Assembly: GCF_900109785.1 (NCBI RefSeq)
Contig: NZ_FOBH01000008.1
Coordinates: 1-64,000, forward strand
DNA: 64,000 nucleotides
Direction of reading: 5' to 3'
From: Nitrosovibrio tenuis
GTDB taxonomy: Bacteria; Pseudomonadota; Gammaproteobacteria; Burkholderiales; Nitrosomonadaceae
Under the pieces are notes generated by a model that was given only the letters and a program-made list of their open reading frames with translations, had not been told where the DNA came from and ran no database searches. The position numbers and the translations under genes are program-made. Of this stretch, positions 1 through 7,974 are shown one piece after another. Each line of letters starts with the position of its first letter. Position 1 is the stretch's first letter.

Positions 1-43
1 CTGACCCCAAGCGAATACGTTAAAACCAAGCAGGTCAGACTGC

Positions 44-143
44 CAGAAGCGGCCAGATTCTAGTTTTGAATCCCAGCAGAATTGGGGGGACGTCAGAAGC
101 GGCCAGATTCTAGTTTTGAATCCCAGCAGAATTGGGGGGACGT
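44..143. repeat. two tandem copies of a 50-bp unit, possible insertion-sequence end
   Basis: A 50-base unit beginning cagaagcggccagattctag occurs at 44-93 and again at 94-143 with no difference that I can see, and the copies abut. A third copy would begin with cag at 144 but then diverges. Multiple short repeats at a terminus are a property of IS21-family elements, so this may be a remnant IS end. No transposase is visible beside it, so that reading is inference. Confidence 0.6.
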
Positions 144-344
144 CAGGCAGACAAGGCCAAAAGTTCGGTTGAGTTATCATGGGAATAACTAATAAAAATT
201 CGTGGCTTCCTAGCCGTCATAACTCTATTTCCTTAACGAATGGCGAGAATTCACAGACTGTTGTGCTGGAATCGCCTTCGCGCAGGTCGCAACCATTGTG
301 GGATAGGCGACGAAGACTTGGGGCAATCAAGAAAAGGCTGGAAA
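144..344. other. intergenic stretch without a recognised gene
   Basis: Together with the tandem repeats this makes the first 344 bases gene-free. Short open frames at 179-382 and 240-458 lack homology that I recognise and run into the antisense of the lipoprotein gene. I see no promoter or RNA structure here. Confidence 0.4.
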
Positions 345-947
345 TTAGCCCCGGAAGAGATCCAGGTCATTCTGACTTCTAGCCAGAAGGATTACATAGC
401 CATCTTTGAGAGTGTTATCTCGCTCAATACTGACACCGGTACTACGCAGATCCTGTAGAACATCGACTGGCGTATTAGGGGGATAAAGAACATGGACGAT
501 TCCACCTGTTCCCTCTGATTTAGATTTTGCAGCGGTTAATTGTTGTTTAACGAGGGGCGACAAACGATTGTTTGTGACGAATTGAGTATTGGACAAAGCC
601 ATTTTCTGCACATCAATTTGTTGTTTGGTTTTGCCGCTCTCGATGACTTCAGAGACTTTAACTGGAGCCGGTTCAACCCCTGTTTGTTTTTTCCAAGCGT
701 CAGCTTGCTGGGTTGCAGATTGCGTATAAGGATCACTGGCAAAACTATAAGTAGCTATTCCAGCTAGCGCCGCTCCCGTCGCGGCACCGATAAGGGCACC
801 ATGTTTTCCCCCTATGACTGCGCCAAGGCCCGCCCCTGCCAATCCACCTAAAGCTGCTCCCATCGCAGCCTGCTGACCTTTACTCGTATTCGCACAACCA
901 CCTACTGCCACTGCTATTACCATTATTACTGGCATTAGTTTTCTCAT
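345..947 (-). CDS. glycine-zipper outer-membrane lipoprotein
   Basis: A 200-residue exported lipoprotein. The N-terminus is a short basic and hydrophobic signal ending in a lipobox-like VGGC at about residue 18, so the mature protein should carry a lipid on that Cys. Residues 28-65 are a glycine zipper (repeated GxxxG/AxxxG steps such as GAALGGLAGAG and GALIGAATGAAL) that would form paired membrane helices. The C-terminal half is soluble and unrecognised. It starts 10 nt after the stop of the Sel1-repeat gene on the same strand, so the two are probably co-transcribed. A similar lipoprotein lies at 13619-14086. Related proteins occur in Gram-negative envelopes, often under stress control. The specific role is unknown. 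Confidence 0.75.
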   Translation of the reverse strand: MRKLMPVIMVIAVAVGGCANTSKGQQAAMGAALGGLAGAGLGAVIGGKHGALIGAATGAALAGIATYSFASDPYTQSATQQADAWKKQTGVEPAPVKVSEVIESGKTKQQIDVQKMALSNTQFVTNNRLSPLVKQQLTAAKSKSEGTGGIVHVLYPPNTPVDVLQDLRSTGVSIERDNTLKDGYVILLARSQNDLDLFRG

Positions 948-957
948 ATTTGGCTCC

Positions 958-2949
958 TTATTGTTTTTTGAAGAAATCCCTAGCCCACCCTTCTATATTT
1001 GGAATTTCTTCAGCAATTACCTCTTGATTTTGATCGGCTGGTTTCTGACTACTGCCTGGTACCTGACTACCAGATGGTTCCTGGGTCGAATTGTTAAATT
1101 TTTCGGCCGCGCGAGCGAGATCTTCTTTCTTGTTCTCCGGTTTGTTTACCTGGGTAGGTGTTTTAGCTTGAGATTCTTTAACTACGGGCCTTTTTTCTAT
1201 ATAACCTAAATCTAATAATTCAGAGTCAACGCCATGTTCAAAGGTATAACGCCCGTTACCCATCGGTTTTAACCTAGCTGTATAGCTGTAAGGCATAGCT
1301 TTGATCATATTGGTAACAATACCGGAGGCAAGCGCGGATGTAACTTGTCCAATAGTATTGTCATAGTAATATGTGCGCCCATATTGGTCAGTTGCAGCAA
1401 CGAAGTTTGGTTCTTGTTTTTCAACACTTGCATTAACCCTTTCACCCTCAATTTTGCATAGAAACGGCTTATTGATGGAAATCACGTCTTTCGCGGTTAT
1501 TTTTCTGATTGCAATTTCCCCTAAATCTACATTAATGCCTGTTATAGCCTGAGTTAATAAACCCATATTGTTAGCTGATCTTTTTTCTCGCCGTGTATGG
1601 CGTTCAACCGCATCACGTACCTTAGGGGACGCGCAAGCTTTGGCTGCAGCCTCTTCGGTCGTCTTTGCTAGGCCTTTCCATTTTTCCGCTGTTTTTGTAT
1701 TTGCTTGTGTCCCGAGCCCTTCTTCGTACATACGTCCCAATGCAGACTGAGCCCGTGCATCATCATTTTTTTGCGCGGCCGCCTGGTAATACTGATGGGC
1801 ACGCGCATAATTTTGGGGCGAGGCTTTTCCTCGCCGCTCGTATTCGTCGCCCAGATAGTAAGTCGCATCAATATTACCTCGTGCTTCCGCTATTTTTAGC
1901 CAATACAGGCGATACATCGCCGAGTTTGGCGCCATTCTAGGATCCGATAGTTTCAAAGCTAGATCACCGGTCATTGGGGGAAACGCAACCGGGTTATTTC
2001 CATTTTTGCTTATCAAGCGAACGTCATCGCACTCGCCACCACCCATTCCCTCTATCATTCCCTCCCATCCTTGACCCTCCTGGTCTCTGAATAGAGATAT
2101 CAGCAAGTGATTAGTTGGGTTTGAGGCGGCGTAGGGGGGGGAAAGATTTAATACGCCACTGGATCGAGAAATGGCGCCGACTAGCGGCGTCACACTTGTT
2201 TGTTTGGATGGGGGAGTGGCTTTTACAGATCCACGAATGGCGAACAGCGGATCCATAGGTTGATTAGGATTGTTCAGAAAAACCTCTGCTATGTTAACTT
2301 CCATCTCCAATTTTCTGTTACAGGCATGTCCGACGAGCGTATCACCTGCCAATTGTTTTGCAGTGAGATCCCGAGGGGTTAGTTGAACCGGCTTTGACTG
2401 AGTCGGGGCCGAAGATTGTCTTGAAGACAACGTTTGAGGGTGATTCTGTCCAATTCCCGAACCCAATGTGCTGAAATTGGCTCCTAATATTTTGCTCCCA
2501 GTAAAACAGGTGTTTTTCAATTTCGCCATCTGTGCTCGGCTTTCTTCTGTCAATCTAAATTCGCCATTTTGAGTGTATAGAAGAGCTGCCGCTCTTGCGT
2601 TCTGCTGCAATGCTCGACTCATGATTCTTTCCCATGGGCCACGATGGGGGATTCCTCCAGCGTACCACTGGCCTGTTATGACGCCACAGCTGGTTTTTGC
2701 GTTGATTGCTTCGGCAGGAAAACCAACAATCCAGTATGGATTCATAACACCACCTGGGTCGAGAGTACGCATTGCCGTCTTGAGGTTGACTAGAACAGAA
2801 TTCACATCGTCTTTTGCCTCAAATATAACCATCACGATATCGCTTCTGGAACTGAGCTCCGATATAGCTTTTTCAGCCAAGGCCGAGACAGGATCAGCCT
2901 GTAAAGCAGGGGGAAATAAGAGCGTTACCGCAAGTAGGAGCCTCTTCAT
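958..2949 (-). CDS. secreted Sel1-repeat protein
   Basis: The chosen start is the ATG at 2949, where a clean signal peptide begins (MKRLLLAVTLLFPPALQA). A TTG seven codons upstream (2970) is also open, and neither has a convincing ribosome site. The precursor is about 663 residues. After the signal comes a long region of unrecognised fold. At roughly residues 350-430 there are two Sel1-like (TPR-like) repeats with the pattern ATYYLGDEYERRGKA and AQSALGRMYEEGLGT. The C-terminal 100 residues are rich in K, Q, P and E and look disordered. Sel1 repeats are helical protein-binding scaffolds, so a periplasmic or envelope adaptor role is inferred. It heads a two-gene unit with the downstream glycine-zipper lipoprotein. 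Confidence 0.7.
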   Translation of the reverse strand: MKRLLLAVTLLFPPALQADPVSALAEKAISELSSRSDIVMVIFEAKDDVNSVLVNLKTAMRTLDPGGVMNPYWIVGFPAEAINAKTSCGVITGQWYAGGIPHRGPWERIMSRALQQNARAAALLYTQNGEFRLTEESRAQMAKLKNTCFTGSKILGANFSTLGSGIGQNHPQTLSSRQSSAPTQSKPVQLTPRDLTAKQLAGDTLVGHACNRKLEMEVNIAEVFLNNPNQPMDPLFAIRGSVKATPPSKQTSVTPLVGAISRSSGVLNLSPPYAASNPTNHLLISLFRDQEGQGWEGMIEGMGGGECDDVRLISKNGNNPVAFPPMTGDLALKLSDPRMAPNSAMYRLYWLKIAEARGNIDATYYLGDEYERRGKASPQNYARAHQYYQAAAQKNDDARAQSALGRMYEEGLGTQANTKTAEKWKGLAKTTEEAAAKACASPKVRDAVERHTRREKRSANNMGLLTQAITGINVDLGEIAIRKITAKDVISINKPFLCKIEGERVNASVEKQEPNFVAATDQYGRTYYYDNTIGQVTSALASGIVTNMIKAMPYSYTARLKPMGNGRYTFEHGVDSELLDLGYIEKRPVVKESQAKTPTQVNKPENKKEDLARAAEKFNNSTQEPSGSQVPGSSQKPADQNQEVIAEEIPNIEGWARDFFKKQ

Positions 2950-3367
2950 GTGTCGCTGATATCGGTTCAAAATTTAAGGATAAACTATTTATGTAGCATA
3001 CTATACAGTTCAGTCATATGGAGAAGCAACGACAAAGATTGGCAAGGGGATCGCGTCGGCGCATCGCTTATCGATCAATGGCTGGATCAGTTGGGCACGA
3101 GAGACATGATCGGCACAGACCACGTCTGAAGGATAAGCACGAGAAAGACAAAAGTTGTAACAAAACAGTTAAATTTGGTTAAATTTCATAATTTAAAATT
3201 TGAAGGACTTTGGCTTTGTCATTCTGAAGTACACCCCAGCTTTACAAATCTGCCTGACACTTTTCTGCCTGTTTTTGCGTCAAGTTAGGATCATATAGCT
3301 ATTAATTGACAGGCAACCGCGGCGGTTATAGACTCTATCCGGACATTATTTGTGAAAGGATCACGTC
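2950..3367. other. intergenic region between the Sel1 gene and the resolvase
   Basis: About 400 bases, A/T-rich between 3150 and 3310. It separates two divergently oriented units and should hold both promoters. A 54-codon open frame begins at the ATG near 3019, is very basic and resembles nothing I know. Apart from the resolvase-proximal inverted repeat listed separately I see no clear feature. Confidence 0.4.
3279..3310. promoter_or_regulatory. possible res subsite (inverted repeat) upstream of the resolvase
   Basis: An imperfect inverted repeat with arms gtcaagtta and taattgac spans about 32 bp, 57 bp before the resolvase start. Serine resolvases of Tn3-family elements bind 28-34-bp inverted subsites directly upstream of their own gene, which fits position and size. 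The assignment rests only on location and symmetry. Confidence 0.3.
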
Positions 3368-3928
3368 ATGACCAGCCAGAGAATTGGATACATCCGTGTA
3401 AGCTCGCTCGATCAAAACATCGAGCGCCAGCTCGACGCGGTTCACCTCGACAAAGTATTCACTGACAAGGCATCAGGCAAGGACACAAACCGACCACAAC
3501 TCCAGGCTGCCCTAAATCACATTCGGGCAGGGGATACGCTTGTAGTCCATTCCATGGACAGACTGGCGCGTAACGTCGAGGACATGCTCAGGCTAGTCAG
3601 GGAAATGAAGGACCGAGGCGTATCGGTTGAATTCATTAAAGAGAATATGAGTTTCACTGCTGGCAGTGATGACCCGCGTTCCACCCTCATGTTTACAATG
3701 CTTAGCGCGTTTGCGCAGTTTGAACGGTCGCTCATCAAAGAAAGGCAGCGGGAAGGGATAGCCTTGGCGAAAGCCAAAGGAAATGTCTATAAGGGGAGGA
3801 AACCAGCATTAAGCCTTGAGAAGGCTGCGGTACTTCGCCATAGAGTCGCAGAGGGGGCCCAAAAGTCGGCTCTGGCGAAAGAGTTCGGAATAAGTCGAGA
3901 GACCCTTTACCAATATATAAGACGATGA
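3368..3928 (+). CDS. tnpR: serine recombinase, Tn3-family resolvase (TnpR-like)
   Basis: A 186-residue small serine recombinase of normal length for TnpR. The catalytic N-domain is complete: GYIRVSSLDQN contains the nucleophilic Ser at about residue 12, followed by DKASGKDTNRPQL, VVHSMDRLARN with the catalytic arginine, and the helix E region ending in RSLIKERQREGIALAKAKG. The C-terminal 45 residues are a Hin-type helix-turn-helix ending EFGISRETLYQYIR. It would resolve cointegrates at a res site, probably just upstream. The gene runs toward the TIR and KAP genes, with 50 nt before the TIR start. A Tn3 transposase fragment lies on the other side of those genes, which supports a Tn3-type origin of the whole 3.3-7.9 kb block. 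Confidence 0.9.
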   Translation: MTSQRIGYIRVSSLDQNIERQLDAVHLDKVFTDKASGKDTNRPQLQAALNHIRAGDTLVVHSMDRLARNVEDMLRLVREMKDRGVSVEFIKENMSFTAGSDDPRSTLMFTMLSAFAQFERSLIKERQREGIALAKAKGNVYKGRKPALSLEKAAVLRHRVAEGAQKSALAKEFGISRETLYQYIRR

Positions 3929-3978
3929 CAGAAGGGCCAAATCGCAGCTGATCTTCCTCTTGGAAAGTCGATATTGAT

Positions 3979-4452
3979 ATGTCACAAGCTTCTGTGGTAC
4001 CGATACCTAACCAGCCGCTCGTTTTCATCAGTTACAACCTTGCAGACTCCGCTTTTCAAGAAAAATTGAATTCGCTCCTGAGTCGTGAGCCAGGTTTCAA
4101 TCGAATTTCGATGTCAGAACACCCTGATATAGAGGGCAATAAGGAACCCGGTCCGCTGTTTCGCCCAGTCATTGAAAGGGCAAATGTTGCTGTGTTGCTG
4201 ATTTCACCCCAGTATTTGACGTCACACTTTAGTTCGCTTGAAGCTCTTGCACTGGTCGAACAGCGAGCACGCCGCGACTTGCGTCTTTTCCCGATTTTAC
4301 TGAGACCATGCAGTTGGAGGGAAGTAAAGTGGCTGAGTGAAACGCAGGTGTTCCCCTTAGATGGAGAACCGATTAGTGCACACATGGAGGAGGAGCAGGA
4401 AAGCCTGTGGGCTCTCGCAGCTAGGCACCGGTCAAACTGCCTTAGAAAATGA
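3979..4452 (+). CDS. TIR-domain protein
   Basis: A 157-residue protein made almost entirely of one TIR (Toll/interleukin-receptor) domain. The first strand is LVFISYN (residues 14-20), a second core element is NVAVLLISPQYLTS (69-82), and the candidate catalytic glutamate of NAD-cleaving TIR domains is in SSLEALALVE (Glu88 or Glu94). LRLFPILLRPCSW is the usual late strand. In bacterial immunity TIR domains commonly hydrolyse NAD or make cyclic nucleotides from it, and a neighbouring ATPase acts as sensor. It lies 50 nt after the resolvase and its 3' end overlaps the open frame of the KAP ATPase by 92 nt in another frame, so the two are either translationally coupled or once formed a single protein. 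Catalytic activity is inferred. Confidence 0.8.
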   Translation: MSQASVVPIPNQPLVFISYNLADSAFQEKLNSLLSREPGFNRISMSEHPDIEGNKEPGPLFRPVIERANVAVLLISPQYLTSHFSSLEALALVEQRARRDLRLFPILLRPCSWREVKWLSETQVFPLDGEPISAHMEEEQESLWALAARHRSNCLRK

Positions 4453-7400
4453 TAACCGAACCAGCAATGAAGATACCACTGAGCAAGGGGATGACGAAAC
4501 TGTTTTTGCGACCTCAATGGGAGATTCATATGACCGGCCGAGCGAGCAGTCTCTAGCCAAACATCTGGAAAAGTATCAACTGTCTAATGAGGCCAATAAA
4601 ATTGTTCACCGCGCTCAAGTCCTAGCTGCGTTTAAAGAAAACACGAGTTTCGTAACGACGTCGTGTTTGCTCTTCGCAATTGCGGAGGGCGGACGTGACT
4701 CGTCCGATTTCTTTCGAACTCCGCAGTTCCTTTGGGAAGAACTCCGGGAAAGCCGAACTCGGAAAATCTATGAAATAATCTTTAACCGTGAATTCCCGCG
4801 CGTCCAATATTCTTCAACCGATGGAATCGATTTTGGGGCTTATAAGGATCTGGCACAGGTGCCTAGCACCAGCATGCTCGCGGTATTGAACGCTGCTCAC
4901 CGCTTCTCGGTGAAAACGACGCGGCCAGAGATCGAGACGAAGTCGAAAAAGGCCTCTGAGTTCTCAAGCCCCGCCAAAAATCAATTGGGGGTCATAAGTT
5001 CGCGTCACCTTTTTGCGGCGCTACTTCTCTACCAACCGCCTGACGCGACTACGGGTGTGGCGGCGAAGATATTGTCGCTGGGGGTAGACCTCATGCGGCT
5101 GCGCAAAAATTTCTTAGACTTTGTCATCAAGTCCCTGCCCGGCGATGATCATAACGCGTGGCACGAAATACTGCTGCCTGGAGAAGCAAGACAGTCTGGC
5201 GAACTTGGTATTGGGCTCGACGACGCTATACCGAAGGAGCCGCCTACCCAGCAAACTCAATCGCATACCCGAGTTCCTCTACCCGGATTTCTGACCGATT
5301 GCTGGCAGGGAGAAGACCTGCTGAACATTACTCGCGACGTCAATGCACTAGCTTCTCTGATTGCAGCATGGACCGTTCAGCCGCCGCTTTCCATCGGTCT
5401 GTTTGGCTACTGGGGCTCTGGAAAAACCCATTTCATGCGGCAATTAAAGGCACGAGTGGAAAAGCTATCGCGTGAGGCTAGAAATTCCGGCTTGCAGCAG
5501 AATGCGGTTGGCTACTACAAGAACATCGTGCAGATTGAATTCAATGCTTGGCACTACATTGAGGGAAACTTGTGGGCCAGTCTGGTCGAGCATATTTTTA
5601 CGAACTTGAAATTCTCCGATCAGGAAGACAGCAGTCTCGCGGATACCCGCCGCCAAGTTCTGATAGAGAAACTGGACTTAAAGAGACAAGTAAAGGCTAA
5701 AGCGGAGGAGCGAAAAGCCCAACTAAAAATAAAGGAGACGCGAGCACGCGATCGGGCTGTGCAAGCAAAAAGCAGTCGGGACGACACGGTTACAGAACTA
5801 AGTAGACTGCGTGACGAGCTGGCGTTAAACGTTTTGAATCAGCTTAGTGTATCCATCGAATTCACGGCGGAACAGCAGGCGCTGCTAGAGCAACTAGGCG
5901 TACCAAAGAATTCCCTAACGTCGGCAGCAGCTGTGAAAAAGCAATACTTGGAGGTGCAGGGCCGGTACCACCGCGTGCGCGCCAATTGGAACCTTTGGAA
6001 AAGTGACCCAGAGCAGCTTCGCAAGTGGATCGTAGCTTTAGCAGGCGTTGGAATCCTCGCACTTATGCCAAGCACTTTCAACTTCTTCCGTGAGATGCTG
6101 ACTGCTTACGGTGAGGTGTTCGCGAATATCGGCGCCTTCTTAACGTCGTCCATTACCTTTTTGCTTACTTTGCTGATCGCCATAACGCCTTATTGGAAGC
6201 AATTTCGAAAGGTGTTGTCTGCTCTGCAAGAAAAAGCAGACTCAATCGAACAGGAGCGGCAAAAGCGAATTCTGGAGTTAACAAGCGAGCTCGATGTTAT
6301 GACGCAGCAGTATAAAGAGGCGGAGCGCGAAGCCGATACTATTAACCTACAAGTGCAGGAGCTGGAAGCAGAGATCGCCGGGACGACAACAGGCAGGCTT
6401 CTCGCCGAGTTCATCGAAGACCGTGCAGCAGCCGATGACTACAGGAGGCACTTAGGGGTGCCGGCGCTAATTCGGCGTGACTTCGAACAACTGTCGACGC
6501 TGTTTGAGGAGCAACGTGCAGAAGAACTCGGGGGTAACGGAGCCACGGATGGCAACACGATTAATCGGATCGTACTTTATATTGATGACCTAGATCGCTG
6601 TCCGCCTGAGCGCGTCGTCCAAGTCTTGCAGGCAATTCACTTACTTCTCGCCTTTCCGCTTTTTGTAGTAGTTGTTTCTGTCGATCCAAGATGGATGATT
6701 CATTCTCTGCAAGAAAGCTACGAGTGGTTGCGTACAGTTGAACATGGGGAAGAAAAAAGACCGAACAACCCGCATGAGTTCAGCACTAGACAAATTGCTA
6801 CGCCCCACGACTACCTCGAGAAGATTTTTCAGATTCCATTTTGGCTGAAGCCAATGGAAGACGTTACATGCAGGACGTTGCTGGAAGGGCTTACGAGGGA
6901 CAGCCGTATAAAGGTTGTTGGCAGGGACGGCAAGGATAAGCAGAAAGGGGCAAGTGAAGTGAAAACCGATAAGGTGCAGCAGAAGGAGACTTCAGCCTTT
7001 TCCGATGGACCTGTTGCCTTAGCTGCACGACAAATCGCCTCGGCGCAGCAAGAGACGGTGGGGGTGAAGATGCAGGAGGAGAAGCAAAGTGAACAGGCGA
7101 CAGCGGTGAGAAATGGCGAACCTACGGCCCAGCCAGCTAGCCGTCACATCAAACTCGAACAGCAACAGATCAACGACGAAGAAGTAATCGATTTAGCACC
7201 CGAGAGCTTGACGCTCAGTGACTCAGAAATCGAGTACATGAAAGAGTTGACTAAGCTGATCGGTCGCTCGCCCCGAGCTGTCAAGAGATTTCTGAATTGC
7301 TACAGACTCATTCGTGCCGGGTTACAACCAACGGAGATAGCCGTATTTATTGGCAAAGATGGAAAGAGCGGCGAGTTCAAGGCGGTTATGATTTTGCTCG

Positions 7401-7684
7401 CACTGATTACCGGCAACCCATCAATTTCTTTGTATTTCTTGAATGAACTAGAGAAGCCACTGAAAACTGGTGAATCAAACACGATACACACTTTTCTCAA
7501 TCGTTTGGATGAAAACCAAGAGATCGCCATGTCTCCAGATTGGCACGCGGTGAAGGGGTTTCTTGAGAATCACATAAAGTTGGAGAACATGTTTGCATCC
7601 ATGGTGCGTGTAGCCCCTAAAGTTTCTAGGTATTCATTCAAAGTAGCCAGCGAAGAAATAACCGGAAGGAATGGCTTCTCTTAA
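4361..7684 (+). CDS. KAP-family P-loop NTPase with ClpA/B-N-like region
   Basis: A protein of up to 1107 residues. From about residue 55 to 280 the sequence resembles a Clp N-terminal domain (SSRHLFAALL, then AKILSLGVDLMRLR). The NTPase has Walker A GYWGSGKT at about 349-356 and Walker B YIDDLDRCPPERV at about 738-750. As in other KAP proteins, two transmembrane helices (about 555-572 and 590-610) sit between them, flanked by coiled coils (about 430-500 and 625-680). A hydrophilic Lys/Gln/Glu-rich insert covers about 850-950. The family's C-terminal RSPRAVKRFLNCYR follows at about 970. The start is uncertain: ATG 4361 overlaps the TIR gene by 92 nt, ATG 4517 would follow the TIR stop by 64 nt, and neither has a clear ribosome site. 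KAP NTPases are membrane-associated and several occur in phage-resistance loci. With the TIR gene it forms a candidate sensor-effector pair. Confidence 0.82.
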   Translation: MENRLVHTWRRSRKACGLSQLGTGQTALENDNRTSNEDTTEQGDDETVFATSMGDSYDRPSEQSLAKHLEKYQLSNEANKIVHRAQVLAAFKENTSFVTTSCLLFAIAEGGRDSSDFFRTPQFLWEELRESRTRKIYEIIFNREFPRVQYSSTDGIDFGAYKDLAQVPSTSMLAVLNAAHRFSVKTTRPEIETKSKKASEFSSPAKNQLGVISSRHLFAALLLYQPPDATTGVAAKILSLGVDLMRLRKNFLDFVIKSLPGDDHNAWHEILLPGEARQSGELGIGLDDAIPKEPPTQQTQSHTRVPLPGFLTDCWQGEDLLNITRDVNALASLIAAWTVQPPLSIGLFGYWGSGKTHFMRQLKARVEKLSREARNSGLQQNAVGYYKNIVQIEFNAWHYIEGNLWASLVEHIFTNLKFSDQEDSSLADTRRQVLIEKLDLKRQVKAKAEERKAQLKIKETRARDRAVQAKSSRDDTVTELSRLRDELALNVLNQLSVSIEFTAEQQALLEQLGVPKNSLTSAAAVKKQYLEVQGRYHRVRANWNLWKSDPEQLRKWIVALAGVGILALMPSTFNFFREMLTAYGEVFANIGAFLTSSITFLLTLLIAITPYWKQFRKVLSALQEKADSIEQERQKRILELTSELDVMTQQYKEAEREADTINLQVQELEAEIAGTTTGRLLAEFIEDRAAADDYRRHLGVPALIRRDFEQLSTLFEEQRAEELGGNGATDGNTINRIVLYIDDLDRCPPERVVQVLQAIHLLLAFPLFVVVVSVDPRWMIHSLQESYEWLRTVEHGEEKRPNNPHEFSTRQIATPHDYLEKIFQIPFWLKPMEDVTCRTLLEGLTRDSRIKVVGRDGKDKQKGASEVKTDKVQQKETSAFSDGPVALAARQIASAQQETVGVKMQEEKQSEQATAVRNGEPTAQPASRHIKLEQQQINDEEVIDLAPESLTLSDSEIEYMKELTKLIGRSPRAVKRFLNCYRLIRAGLQPTEIAVFIGKDGKSGEFKAVMILLALITGNPSISLYFLNELEKPLKTGESNTIHTFLNRLDENQEIAMSPDWHAVKGFLENHIKLENMFASMVRVAPKVSRYSFKVASEEITGRNGFS

Positions 7685-7719
7685 TGCGGGGACATAAATC
7701 GACCCCGACAGTGCGACAG

Positions 7720-7945
7720 TCCGCGAGGATGTCGGCATAGGCCATGAGGAGTTCTTGGTGCGAGCGCGGCTCGCGTCCGAGAATGATCCAACTGAAGCGG
7801 ACTTCGGCGGCGATACTGAGAATCAGATCCGGCAATTGCGCCTCTGCGATGCGTTGATCAAGCATCGTGCGCAATTCGGTGACTTTCGGATCCTCTTCTT
7901 CGGCTTCCAGCCGTGTAAGAGCGGGTTCATGAATGTTTTTACCAT
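7720..7945 (-). pseudogene. fragment of a Tn3-family transposase (tnpA remnant)
   Basis: Read on the minus strand from about 7945, the frame gives LTRLEAEEEDPKV, then LPDLILSIAAEVRFSWI and LGREPRSHQELLMAYA, which I recognise as the central part of Tn3-family TnpA just before its catalytic core. The match stops near 7725, where the sequence changes to unrelated codons. Nothing of the N-terminus or the DDE domain remains nearby. It lies between the KAP gene and the dihydroxyacetone kinase gene, whose stop is 30 nt away. Confidence 0.7.
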
Positions 7946-7974
7946 ATTCTATATATGTGATAGATGCTTACAAT

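Larger units (their letters stand above)
3368..7945. mobile_element. decayed or rearranged Tn3-family element carrying TIR and KAP genes
   Basis: The block is bounded by an intact Tn3-type resolvase gene on the plus strand and by a fragment of a Tn3-family transposase on the minus strand, with the TIR and KAP genes as cargo. The two transposition genes point toward each other, which is not a normal Tn3 arrangement, so internal deletion or a second event is likely. I could not find a convincing pair of 38-bp terminal inverted repeats, so the ends are approximate. Confidence 0.5.
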
